Source of the DNA: JAWKZG01 sp041396125
Lineage (GTDB): Bacteria; Pseudomonadota; Gammaproteobacteria; Competibacterales; Competibacteraceae
Length of the DNA: 64,000 nucleotides
Assembly: GCA_041396125.1 (NCBI GenBank)
Contig: JAWKZG010000004.1
Span: forward strand, 62,001-126,000
Reading direction: 5' to 3'
Part shown: in pieces, positions 28,213 to 36,829 of the stretch
How positions within the stretch are numbered: the first letter of the stretch is position 1
How the letters are laid out: each line of letters opens with the position of its first letter
Notes under the pieces: model-generated
The model's database searches: none
What the model was told of the DNA's origin: nothing
What the model saw: only the letters and a program-made list of their open reading frames with translations
Position numbers and translations under genes: made by a program

Positions 28213-29298
28213 ATGAGCGATATTAATCTTGAGCATTTATTGCAGCCTGTATCAGCCGAGCAGCCCTGCGGCGACGATCTGGAATACGATCCGGAATTTC
28301 AGGAAATGGAGCGTGCCGCGCAAGGCAAGCCCGAAACCCAGTTCAGCGAAGCCGAACCGCCGGATTGGAAAACAGTGCAAAAGCTTGCACTCAAAGTTTT
28401 AACCCGAACCCGCGATTTTCGACCTCTGCTGTTACTGGCCCGTTCCGCTCTCAATCAGGGTGACTGGCCAAGCTTCAGCCGGTGTCTCGCCGTTATGCCA
28501 GCATGGCTGGAACAATATTGGGATCACGTTTATCCGCAGCTGGACCCGGATGACCAAGACCCGGAATTCAGGGTTAATAGCATCGCAACCTTGTCGCAGC
28601 AACCCTCTCAGTTCAGCGATCAGACATTTATCAAAGACTTGCGGGATTCACCTTTGGTGCAGTCGCGCTCGATGGGTCAGTTCAGTCTGCGCGATATCGA
28701 TATTGCCCACGGCAAGCTGGAAGTTACCTTTGCCGACGATGAAGAAGCACCGACCGACGCGGTCATCAGCGCCGCTTTCACAGAGTGCCCCGGCGAGCAA
28801 TTACAAGCCACTGCCGAGGCCATCACACTGGCTATCGACAGCATCGAGCAAAGCGATGCGATTTTGACTGACAAGCTGGGTGCCGCCCAGTCTCCCGACC
28901 TGAGTGCTATTTTGCGCGAGCTCCGGCAGGCTGGCAAAATTCTCAATGAACCTTTGCAAGCCCGTGGTCTGGGCTCTGTGACCGATACCACCGATGACAA
29001 TTCCGCAGACCAGGCTCAGGAGGCATCTCCCGACATGACAGCAAACAGTGCTCCTCAAACAGCATCAGGCCAGGCTTTCAGCGGCACTATCTCAAGTCGT
29101 GCGGACGTTGTGCGCGCACTGGACCAGATCTGCGACTATTACCGCCGGTGCGAACCCTCCAGCCCAATTCCCCTGCTACTGGAACGAGCCAAACGATTGG
29201 CGTCAAAATCGTTTCTCGAGATTTTGCAGGATCTGGCACCGGGCGCTGTGCCTGAGCTGGATGCCGTACGCGGACGCTCGTCGGAAACACCCGAGTAA
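28213..29298 (+). CDS. tssA: T6SS protein TssA
   Basis: 361 residues. The N-terminal ImpA domain (about residues 8-130) includes the family segment CGDDLEYDPEFQEME and PDWKTVQKLALKVL. A less conserved middle and a short C-terminal domain with RADVVRALDQICDYYRRCEPSSP follow. TssA caps and coordinates sheath assembly. First gene of the rightward operon, with GGAG just upstream of ATG. The 291 bp spacer that follows, before tssB, shows no recognisable element. Confidence 0.93.
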   Translation: MSDINLEHLLQPVSAEQPCGDDLEYDPEFQEMERAAQGKPETQFSEAEPPDWKTVQKLALKVLTRTRDFRPLLLLARSALNQGDWPSFSRCLAVMPAWLEQYWDHVYPQLDPDDQDPEFRVNSIATLSQQPSQFSDQTFIKDLRDSPLVQSRSMGQFSLRDIDIAHGKLEVTFADDEEAPTDAVISAAFTECPGEQLQATAEAITLAIDSIEQSDAILTDKLGAAQSPDLSAILRELRQAGKILNEPLQARGLGSVTDTTDDNSADQAQEASPDMTANSAPQTASGQAFSGTISSRADVVRALDQICDYYRRCEPSSPIPLLLERAKRLASKSFLEILQDLAPGAVPELDAVRGRSSETPE

Positions 29299-29589
29299 AA
29301 CCAAAATAAAAGCTGACAGCATGGCACTGAAACCGTCATGCTTCCAAAGCACAAGATCATAACGCGCTATAATAATTTTAATTTCACAAGAATCACGCTG
29401 GTAGGTTGAGAAAAGAGTGTGCAGGCCGTGGCAGGCACCCGAGCAGGAAATACAATCACTTTTATTGGCAGGCATGCGAATGCTTAAGCGGCAAAGTGAC
29501 TGTATCTCCAGAACTCTATGTAATGTGCGTTGAATCTGCGAAATAGCCTCACAACGCGCATATCGATATGAAGGTATGAGGATTACGAT

Positions 29590-30117
29590 ATGGCATTAGC
29601 AAGCAGTCAGAAATTCATTCAGCGCAATCGCGCACCACGCGTGCAAATTGAATACGATGTCGAATTGTATGGCGCCGAGAAGAAAATACAGCTGCCATTT
29701 GTGATGGGTGTGCTGGCCGATTTATCAGGCAAACCGGAAGATCCACTGGCACCGGTAGCAGAGCGGAAATTTCTGGAAATTGACGTCGATAATTTCGACG
29801 ACCGCATGAAAGCCATGAAACCGCGTGCAGCGTTTCGTGTACCCAATACACTGACCGGCGAAGGCGAGCTCGGCGTCGATCTCACGTTCGAGAGTATGGA
29901 CGATTTTTCGCCCGCTGCCATTGCTCGCAAAGTCGAGCCGCTACGCAAATTACTGGAAGCCCGCACGCAGTTATCCAATTTGCTGACGTATATGGACGGT
30001 AAAACCGGCGCGGAAGATCTCATCACTAAAGTCCTGCAAGACCCTACACTTCTGCAGGCATTAGCGTCCGCCCCTAAACCCGAGGATGCCCAGGAACAGG
30101 GCTCAGCCGAGGAGTAA
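29590..30117 (+). CDS. tssB: T6SS contractile sheath small subunit TssB
   Basis: 175 residues of the VipA/ImpB family: opening QKFIQRNRAPRVQIEYDVE, the conserved LPFVMGVLADLSG and the FRVPNTLTGEGELGVDLTF segments. Forms the tail sheath with TssC and is later recycled by ClpV. GAGG lies upstream of ATG 29590, and tssC follows after six bases. Confidence 0.96.
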   Translation: MALASSQKFIQRNRAPRVQIEYDVELYGAEKKIQLPFVMGVLADLSGKPEDPLAPVAERKFLEIDVDNFDDRMKAMKPRAAFRVPNTLTGEGELGVDLTFESMDDFSPAAIARKVEPLRKLLEARTQLSNLLTYMDGKTGAEDLITKVLQDPTLLQALASAPKPEDAQEQGSAEE

Positions 30118-30123
30118 CAAACG

Positions 30124-31620
30124 ATGTCTGAAGCAAGCACCGAAACCCAAGCCCAAGCAGCAGAAGCCCTTGAACCCAGTGCCTTTGCCTCCTTGCTGGA
30201 AAAAGAGTTCAAGCCCAAATCCGACTATGCCAAAGAAGCGGTCGAAAACGCGGTACGCACACTGGCTGAGCAGGCTCTGGTCGATGCCCAGGTAGTTTCA
30301 GACGATGCTATCAAGACCATCGAGTCCATGATTGCAGCGCTGGATCGCAAACTGACCGAGCAGACAAACCAAATACTGCATCACCCGGATTTCCAGCAAC
30401 TCGAAGGTTCCTGGCGCGGTCTGCATTACCTGATCAACAATACTGAAACCGATGAGATGTTGAAAATCCGGGTTTTCAATATCTCTAAAAAAGAACTGCA
30501 CAAAACCCTGAAGCGTTACAAAGGTACCTCCTGGGATCAAAGCCCGATTTTCAAGAAAGTCTACGAAGAAGAATACGGCACGTTGGGTGGTGAGCCGCTG
30601 GGTTGCCTGGTGGGGGATTATCACTTCGACCACAGTCCGCAAGACGTTGAACTGCTAAGCGAGATGGCCAAAGTCTCCGCAGCAGCTCATGCCCCGTTTA
30701 TTGCCGGTGCCGCGCCATCCGTAATGCAAATGGAATCCTGGCAGGAACTGGCCAATCCGCGCGATCTGACCAAAATCTTCCAGACCCCGGAATACGCTGC
30801 CTGGCGCAGCCTGCGCGAAGCAGATGACTCACGTTATATCGCTTTGGCCATGCCGCGTTTTCTGTCCCGGCTGCCTTACGGCGCTAAAACCGACCCGGTG
30901 GAAGAATTCGATTTCGAAGAAGACACCGAAGGTGCCGATCACAATAAATACACCTGGTCCAATTCGGCTTATGCAATGGCGGTTAATATCAACCGCGCAT
31001 TCAAGCTGTACGGCTGGTGCACCCGTATCCGCGGCATCGAATCCGGCGGCGATGTGCAAGGCCTGCCAACTCACACCTTCCCGACCGATGATGGTGGTGT
31101 GGACATGAAATGCCCCACCGAGATTGCCATTACGGATCGGCGCGAGGCAGAACTGGCCAAGAACGGATTTATGCCGTTACTGCACAAGAAGAACTCTGAC
31201 TTTGCCGCCTTCATTGGCGCGCAGTCGTTGCAAAAACCGTTCGAATACGATGATGCTGACGCCACCGCTAATGCCAACCTGGCAGCCCGACTACCCTATT
31301 TGTTCGCCACCTGCCGCTTCGCGCATTATCTGAAGTGTATCGTGCGCGACAAAATCGGCTCATTCAAGGAACGGGATGATATGCAACGCTGGCTGAACAA
31401 ATGGATCAGCCAGTATGTATTGCAAAACCCGGGCACAGCCACTGAAAAAGACAAGGCCCGGCGACCGCTGGCAGGTGCCGAGGTCACTGTCGAGGAAGTT
31501 GAAGGTAACCCAGGTTACTATACGTCCAAGTTTTTCCTCCGCCCCCATTATCAGCTGGAAGGACTGACCGTATCCTTGCGCCTGGTATCGAAACTGCCTT
31601 CGCAGAAAGGGACATCTTAA
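30124..31620 (+). CDS. tssC: T6SS contractile sheath large subunit TssC
   Basis: 498 residues of the VipB/ImpC family. Key stretches are LEGSWRGLHYLINNTETDEM, GGEPLGCLVGDYHFDHSPQD, FLSRLPYGAKTDPVEEF and the C-terminal KFFLRPHYQLEGLTVSLRLV. Interlocks with TssB to form the sheath. GGAG before ATG. After the stop lies a 302 bp spacer with an inverted repeat and a sigma-54-like promoter for hcp. Confidence 0.97.
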   Translation: MSEASTETQAQAAEALEPSAFASLLEKEFKPKSDYAKEAVENAVRTLAEQALVDAQVVSDDAIKTIESMIAALDRKLTEQTNQILHHPDFQQLEGSWRGLHYLINNTETDEMLKIRVFNISKKELHKTLKRYKGTSWDQSPIFKKVYEEEYGTLGGEPLGCLVGDYHFDHSPQDVELLSEMAKVSAAAHAPFIAGAAPSVMQMESWQELANPRDLTKIFQTPEYAAWRSLREADDSRYIALAMPRFLSRLPYGAKTDPVEEFDFEEDTEGADHNKYTWSNSAYAMAVNINRAFKLYGWCTRIRGIESGGDVQGLPTHTFPTDDGGVDMKCPTEIAITDRREAELAKNGFMPLLHKKNSDFAAFIGAQSLQKPFEYDDADATANANLAARLPYLFATCRFAHYLKCIVRDKIGSFKERDDMQRWLNKWISQYVLQNPGTATEKDKARRPLAGAEVTVEEVEGNPGYYTSKFFLRPHYQLEGLTVSLRLVSKLPSQKGTS

Positions 31621-31658
31621 AACCATAACTCACAGCGGGCCATAAGCTCACCTGGCAG

Positions 31659-31688
31659 ACCATTTTGAATAGGCCGATTCAAAATGGT
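31659..31688. promoter_or_regulatory. 12-6-12 inverted repeat, possible enhancer-binding site
   Basis: ACCATTTTGAAT and ATTCAAAATGGT form a perfect 12-bp inverted repeat around AGGCCG. It lies about 70-100 bp upstream of the -24 element of the hcp promoter, the normal distance for a bacterial enhancer-binding protein site. No U-tract follows, so a terminator is less likely. Confidence 0.5.
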
Positions 31689-31757
31689 CCGGTTCGAAAA
31701 CACAGTGCCAGTACAACAAAAACATTATTTTTTTATATATTTCATGGCATTAGGTAG

Positions 31758-31774
31758 TTGGCACGATTGTAGCT
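31758..31774 (+). promoter_or_regulatory. Sigma-54-type promoter upstream of hcp
   Basis: TTGGCACGATTGTAGCT has the invariant GG (31760-31761) and GC (31772-31773) separated by exactly 10 bases and an exact -24 element TTGGCACG. The -12 element is TAGCT against consensus TTGCT. Transcription would start near 31785, about 140 bases before the hcp ATG. Confidence 0.7.
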
Positions 31775-31922
31775 ATATACTAAATGCCGACACTGTTAAA
31801 CGGCTTGTCAACAGGCTGGACCGTTACTCGACTTGACCGGCAAGACTTATCGGTAACGAACAACCTGTACAAGTTTGGTTATTGATGCAACTGACGCTGT
31901 TAACTTACTAAAGGAAATTATC

Positions 31923-32405
31923 ATGGCTATCTATCTGAGTTTTGAAACACCCATTAAAGGCGGCGCGACCACCGTAGGCTACGAAGAGTGGATCCAGGCT
32001 GATTCCATGCAATTTGGCGTAGGCCGTGCCATCAGCAATGTGGACGGTGGTGGTGACCGCGAAACCAGCACGCCCAGTTTCTCGGAAGTCACTTTCTCGA
32101 TGCTTGCTGATATCGCGTCCACCGAATTACTGATGCAGGCCATCTACGGCAAAGAGTTAGGCACGGCGACAATCCATCTGGTCAACACCAGTGGCGAACA
32201 TGCGCATAAGCCTTACGAGATCATCACGCTGAAAAACCCCATCATCAGCAATTATTCGGAAAGCACGGGCGGTGACCGTCCCAGCATCAGCTTCTCGATC
32301 AACTTTACCCAGATCACCCGGAAGTGGAACAAATTCACAGACGGTGGCGGTGAGGAAGAAGGCGAGGAAAAAGGCTGGAACCTGCAAGCCAACGAACCGA
32401 CCTGA
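31923..32405 (+). CDS. hcp: T6SS tube protein Hcp (TssD)
   Basis: 160-residue Hcp1-type protein, opening MAIYLSFETPIKGGATTVGY and containing DGGGDRETSTPSFSEVTF and the ISFSINFTQITRKWNKF end. Stacks as hexameric rings to form the inner tube. ATG 31923 has AAGGA upstream; an earlier in-frame ATG at 31875 lacks one. Own sigma-54-like promoter and a downstream hairpin suggest that it is made in excess of the other operon products. Confidence 0.96.
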   Translation: MAIYLSFETPIKGGATTVGYEEWIQADSMQFGVGRAISNVDGGGDRETSTPSFSEVTFSMLADIASTELLMQAIYGKELGTATIHLVNTSGEHAHKPYEIITLKNPIISNYSESTGGDRPSISFSINFTQITRKWNKFTDGGGEEEGEEKGWNLQANEPT

Positions 32406-32425
32406 TCGGATTCGTAAGGCTCCAG

Positions 32426-32460
32426 CGGGGTGGCGTAAGCCGCCCCGTTGTTTGTGTTTG
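32426..32460 (+). terminator. Terminator or attenuator after hcp
   Basis: CGGGGTGGC and GCCGCCCCG pair (one G-U) around a GTAA loop at 32426-32447, followed by a T-rich tail TTGTTTGTGTTTG. Partial termination would give high hcp and lower levels of the baseplate genes. Confidence 0.75.
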
Positions 32461-32513
32461 TGAACGATTCAATCAAATAATATGCCGTTGCGCAGAGCGC
32501 GAGGAGTCAAGAT

Positions 32514-33350
32514 ATGGGCGCTCAAGAAGCCCTGCAAGCAGGTGATTTGGATCAAGCCCTGGCGGATTTGCAACAGCAGGTACGCAAGGAACCTGCTGTT
32601 GCCAGGCATCGCATCTTTTTATTCCAGCTACAGGCTGTCCGCGGTGAGTGGCAAAAAGCCCTGACACAGCTCAATGTGTTGCGTGATATGGACGCCAGCA
32701 CATTGCCGATGGCACAAACCTACCAGGAAGCCATTCAATGCGAAGCCATTCGCGCTGACGTATTCGCGGGCAAACGTTCCCCCCTGATCTTCGGTGATCC
32801 TGAGCACTGGCTTGCGTTACTGGTTGAAGCTTTACATCCCGATGCCGCCGGTCACTATGCACAAGCCGCCGACTTACGCGGCCAGGCCCTGGAACAAACC
32901 CCAGCCATATCCGGCACTATAGACGGCGCTGAATTTGCCTGGATCGCCGATGCTGATCCGCGTCTTGGCCCCGTACTGGAAGCTATCGTCAACGGTCGCT
33001 ATTATTGGGTGCCATTTCAGCGCATCGCCAAACTAGAACTCGAGGCACCGGCAGATTTACGGGATATGGTCTGGTTGCCGGCCCAGTTCACCTGGAGTAA
33101 TGGCGGTCAGACCGTAGGCCTGATCCCCAGCCGCTATCCCGGCTCAGCGCAATCCACCGATAACGCCATCAGGCTCGCCCGCAAAACCGACTGGCAGACA
33201 GTTGGTGAAGTTGCCCAGTACGGCCTGGGACAGCGGCTGCTGGCGACCGATGTGGACGACTATGCCCTGCTGGATACCCGTCTTATCGAACTGAACACAA
33301 TCCAGGATTCCACCGAAAAATCAGCTAAGAGTACTGAACCGGATGGCTGA
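32514..33350 (+). CDS. tagJ: T6SS accessory protein TagJ (ImpE)
   Basis: 278 residues of the ImpE family. The N-terminal half has TPR-like helices (ALQAGDLDQALADLQQQVR, HRIFLFQLQAVRGEWQKA). The C-terminal domain contains FAWIADADPRLGPVLEAIVNG and YYWVPFQRIAKLELE, typical of the family. TagJ binds the TssB N-terminus and assists sheath disassembly with ClpV in some systems. ATG 32514 follows GGAG. Overlaps the tssE start by eight bases. Confidence 0.9.
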   Translation: MGAQEALQAGDLDQALADLQQQVRKEPAVARHRIFLFQLQAVRGEWQKALTQLNVLRDMDASTLPMAQTYQEAIQCEAIRADVFAGKRSPLIFGDPEHWLALLVEALHPDAAGHYAQAADLRGQALEQTPAISGTIDGAEFAWIADADPRLGPVLEAIVNGRYYWVPFQRIAKLELEAPADLRDMVWLPAQFTWSNGGQTVGLIPSRYPGSAQSTDNAIRLARKTDWQTVGEVAQYGLGQRLLATDVDDYALLDTRLIELNTIQDSTEKSAKSTEPDG

Positions 33351-33846
33351 GCTGACGCCGCAGGAGCGCCTGCAACCTTCACTCCTGGACCGTCTGACCG
33401 ATGACGACGCTACCCATCAGGTTGAGTCGCGCGAACAGCGGGTTTTATCCATGCGCCGTCTGCGCGAACTGGTGCTGCGCGATCTGGGCTGGCTTTTTAA
33501 CACTACCAATCTGCAGGTTGCGCAGGATCTCAGTGATTTTCCGCAAGTACAGCATTCAGTGCTGAATTACGGTGTGCCGGAATTTACCGGCCATACTATT
33601 TCATCCATGGATATTAGCCATGTTGAACGCCGCATCCAGGAGGCTATTCGCCAGTTTGAACCCCGTATACTGCCGAATACCTTGCGCGTACATGTCGCCG
33701 TCGATGAGGAAGAAATGAGTCACAGCGCACTGTCCTTTGAAATTATTGGCGAGCTGTGGGCACGCCCCATGCCGCAGCAATTGTATCTGAAAACCGAAAT
33801 TGATCTGGAGCTTGGCGACGTACATGTCTATGAATCCGGCCGTTAA
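33343..33846 (+). CDS. tssE: T6SS baseplate protein TssE
   Basis: 167 residues, gp25/lysozyme-like baseplate wedge family. It starts with LTPQERLQPSLLDRLTDD and has RRLRELVLRDLGWLFNTTN-like, VLNYGVPEFTGH and RRIQEAIRQFEPRILPNTL segments. Starts inside tagJ, consistent with translational coupling. Confidence 0.94.
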   Translation: MAELTPQERLQPSLLDRLTDDDATHQVESREQRVLSMRRLRELVLRDLGWLFNTTNLQVAQDLSDFPQVQHSVLNYGVPEFTGHTISSMDISHVERRIQEAIRQFEPRILPNTLRVHVAVDEEEMSHSALSFEIIGELWARPMPQQLYLKTEIDLELGDVHVYESGR

Positions 33847-33865
33847 GCTGCGCTAAATTAATTCA

Positions 33866-35749
33866 ATGGATCCCCGCATACTCAGTTATTACGAAAGCGA
33901 ACTGCGCCATCTGCGTGAAATGGGTGCTGAATTCGCACGCGAGTTTCCCAAAATTGCCGGTCGACTCGGCATGGAAAACCTGGAGGTTGCCGACCCTTAT
34001 GTGGAACGCTTGCTGGAAGGCTTTGCCTTTCTGGCTGCGCGGGTCCAGCTTAAAGTTGACGCCGAGTTTCCGCGCTTTTCACAACACTTGCTGGAACGCG
34101 TTTATCCGCACTATCTGGCACCGACCCCATCCATGGCCATCGTGCAGTGCGAGCCGGATTTTCGCGAAGGTGCGCTACTGGGAGGCGTGACCATCCCGCG
34201 TCACACGCAAATGCGCAGCCTGCTTGGTAAAGGCGAACAAACCGCCTGCAGTTATCGCAGCGCGCACGAAGTCACGCTAACGCCACTCACCATCAGTGAG
34301 GCCGAATATTTACCGGGGACAGCAGCAGTGCGCGCCCTGGGCATTGATGACAAACCCGGTCTGCGAGCCGGTCTGCGGCTGCGCTTCAAACTTATGCAGG
34401 ACACCGGGCTGGAAGACCTTCAGCTGGACCGGTTAACAGTCTATCTGCGTGGCCCGGAAAACGCCCCGTTCCGCCTCTATGAGCAGATCAATGCTAACGC
34501 TATCGGCCTGGCGGCCCTACCGACAGAACGGCCGCCTAAATGGAAACATCCGTTGGCGAAGGACACCATTCTGCAGCGCGGCTACGATGACGAAGATGCG
34601 TTAATTCCCTACACCTACCGTTCTTTCCACGGTTACCGCTTATTGCATGAATATTTCGCCCTGCCGCAGCGCTTTCTGTTCGTTGAGTTCAGCGGTTTAC
34701 GGCCCGTGTTTCAACGCTGTGGCGAGGCCCGCGAAGTGGATCTGCTGGTTCTGCTGAATACCTCGGACCCGCAGCTTGAAAACAATATTTCGGCGGAAAA
34801 CTTCGCCCTGCACTGCACGCCAGTGATCAACCTGCTACACAAACGAGCAGACCGTATCGATCTGAGCGACCGCTACTCCGAGCATCATATTGTGCCGGAT
34901 CGTACCTGTCCCATGGATTTTGAAGTGTACAGCGTGCAGCAGGTCACCGGACACGGAACCGATCACAGTAAAGACACCGATTTTCTGCCATTTTACTCCA
35001 CCACCGACAGCGAGCAGTATCGCCATCACACAGCGTTTTACACGTTGCGCCGCGACCCTCGCCTGCTCTCGTCCAAGCAACGCAGACTGGGCGCCCGCTC
35101 CAGTTATATTGGCAGTGAGGTCTTTCTGTCACTGGTGGATGCCAGTGAAGCACCCTATCACTCTAATTTAAAACAGTTATCACTCAGCCTGCTGTGCACA
35201 AACCGTGATTTACCGCTGCATATGCCACTGGGTCAGGGCAATACTGACTTTACCCTGGAGTTTGGCGCGCCGGTCACCTCGATACGCTGTGTTACCGGCC
35301 CGACCCGTCCCAAACCCTCCAATGCCGAGCGCGAAATCAGCTGGCGTCTGATCAGTCATCTGACCCTGAATTATCTCAGCCTGATAGATAACGATCAGCA
35401 GCAGGGTGCTGAAGCCCTGCGCGAGTTATTACGGCTTTATATTCCGGCGACCGATCAGATAAACCGCAAACAGATAGAAGAAGGGTTGCGTACGATCTCA
35501 TCCCGGGCAGTGACACGCCGCATGCCGATTCCGGGGCCTATCGCGTTTGGGCGCGGCCTGGAAATTACTGTTAACTTCGAGGAAAGCGCGTTCGAAGGTA
35601 GTGGCGTCTTTTTGCTCAGTGCTGTTCTGGAACGCTTTTTTGCCCGTTATGTATCAATCAATCACTTCATTCAAACCCGTATTACCACCGAATCCCGCGG
35701 CGAGATTATGCAATGGCCAGCCCGCACTGGACTAAGACAGATACTGTAA
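33866..35749 (+). CDS. tssF: T6SS baseplate protein TssF
   Basis: 627 residues with the canonical start MDPRILSYYESELRHLREMG and FAREFPKIAGRLGM. Later family segments are DPYVERLLEGFAFLAARV, YRSFHGYRLLHEYFALP and the C-terminal GSGVFLLSAVLERFFARYVS. No clear ribosome site precedes ATG 33866, so coupling to tssE 19 bp upstream is likely. Overlaps the tssG start by 37 bases. Confidence 0.96.
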   Translation: MDPRILSYYESELRHLREMGAEFAREFPKIAGRLGMENLEVADPYVERLLEGFAFLAARVQLKVDAEFPRFSQHLLERVYPHYLAPTPSMAIVQCEPDFREGALLGGVTIPRHTQMRSLLGKGEQTACSYRSAHEVTLTPLTISEAEYLPGTAAVRALGIDDKPGLRAGLRLRFKLMQDTGLEDLQLDRLTVYLRGPENAPFRLYEQINANAIGLAALPTERPPKWKHPLAKDTILQRGYDDEDALIPYTYRSFHGYRLLHEYFALPQRFLFVEFSGLRPVFQRCGEAREVDLLVLLNTSDPQLENNISAENFALHCTPVINLLHKRADRIDLSDRYSEHHIVPDRTCPMDFEVYSVQQVTGHGTDHSKDTDFLPFYSTTDSEQYRHHTAFYTLRRDPRLLSSKQRRLGARSSYIGSEVFLSLVDASEAPYHSNLKQLSLSLLCTNRDLPLHMPLGQGNTDFTLEFGAPVTSIRCVTGPTRPKPSNAEREISWRLISHLTLNYLSLIDNDQQQGAEALRELLRLYIPATDQINRKQIEEGLRTISSRAVTRRMPIPGPIAFGRGLEITVNFEESAFEGSGVFLLSAVLERFFARYVSINHFIQTRITTESRGEIMQWPARTGLRQIL

Positions 35750-36747
35750 ACCTGCTGCAGGCAATTGCAGAACGGCCGTACAGTTTCGATTTTTTTCAGG
35801 CGCTGCGACGGCTGGAAGCGCTGTTTGCCGATAAGCCCCGGATTGGCAAGGCAACCCGCCCCCAGGACGAGCCGATCCGGTTTGGGCAGGAGCCCTCACT
35901 GGCGTTCGCGCCCTCCACGCTGGCCTCGCTTAAACTGCGCGAAGATCGCCCGCCCCGTCTGGAGGTGTTTTTCTTCGGTCTGTTCGGCCCGAATGGCGCA
36001 CTGCCTTTGCATTTGACCGAACACGCCCGCTCCCGCATCCGTAACAACGACGACGAAACCTTCGCCCGCTTCGTCGATATGTTTCATCACCGTCTGCTGA
36101 GTTTGTTTTACCGGGCCTGGGCCAATGCGCAGCCCACTGTCAGCTATGATCGGCCGGCCGAAGATCGTTTTGGCGAGTACATCGGCGCGGTACTCGGTAT
36201 TGGCGCCCCGGCCTTACGCAACCGCGATGCAGCACCCGATCTGGCCAAACTGTATTACGCCGGCGTATTCGCCAACCAGACTCACCATGCCGACGGCCTG
36301 CAGGCGATTATTGCCGATTACTTTCAGGTTCCGGTCAGAATTCAGCAGTTTGTCGGCCATTGGCTGGAACTCTCACCCGACAGCATGACCCGGCTAGGCG
36401 ACTCTCCCGCGACGGGTGCGCTAGGCGTTACCGCAGTGATCGGCTCCCGCATTTGGGACTGCCAGCATAAATTTCGCATTATCGTCGGCCCGCTCAACTA
36501 TGCCGACTATCGCCGTTTATTACCGGGTGGCGATAGCCTTAAACGCCTGGTAGCGCTGGTGCGCAATTATCAGGATGACAGTCTGAGCTGGGATCTGAAG
36601 CTGATCCTGAAAAAAGACGAAGTACCCCCTTTGCAACTGGGCCAGACCGGCGAACTGGGCTGGACCAGCTGGTCAACAACGCGTCCTCTGGAACAAGACG
36701 CCGACGACCTTGAACTTGATGCCATGCATTACGCCACTTTTGAATAA
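35713..36747 (+). CDS. tssG: T6SS baseplate protein TssG
   Basis: 344 residues. Characteristic opening with RPYSFDFFQALRRLEALF and RFGQEPSLAFAPSTL, then FGLFGPNGALPLHLTEHAR and the HRLLSLFYRAWANAQP region. TssF and TssG form the wedge core with TssE and TssK. Start at 35713 lies inside tssF, which is usual for this gene pair. Confidence 0.95.
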   Translation: MASPHWTKTDTVNLLQAIAERPYSFDFFQALRRLEALFADKPRIGKATRPQDEPIRFGQEPSLAFAPSTLASLKLREDRPPRLEVFFFGLFGPNGALPLHLTEHARSRIRNNDDETFARFVDMFHHRLLSLFYRAWANAQPTVSYDRPAEDRFGEYIGAVLGIGAPALRNRDAAPDLAKLYYAGVFANQTHHADGLQAIIADYFQVPVRIQQFVGHWLELSPDSMTRLGDSPATGALGVTAVIGSRIWDCQHKFRIIVGPLNYADYRRLLPGGDSLKRLVALVRNYQDDSLSWDLKLILKKDEVPPLQLGQTGELGWTSWSTTRPLEQDADDLELDAMHYATFE

Positions 36748-36829
36748 TTTCATGTTATAGCGCCTGCAGCGAGCTGCGGGGTATTTGTGCATTACACCAC
36801 CAGCGGGTTCACACCGTCGGGAGAGTTTC

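Noticed and set aside
31659..31688. Inverted repeat after tssC as a rho-independent terminator
   Set aside because: The stem is AT-rich and no T-run follows on either strand. Its distance from the sigma-54 promoter fits an activator site better.
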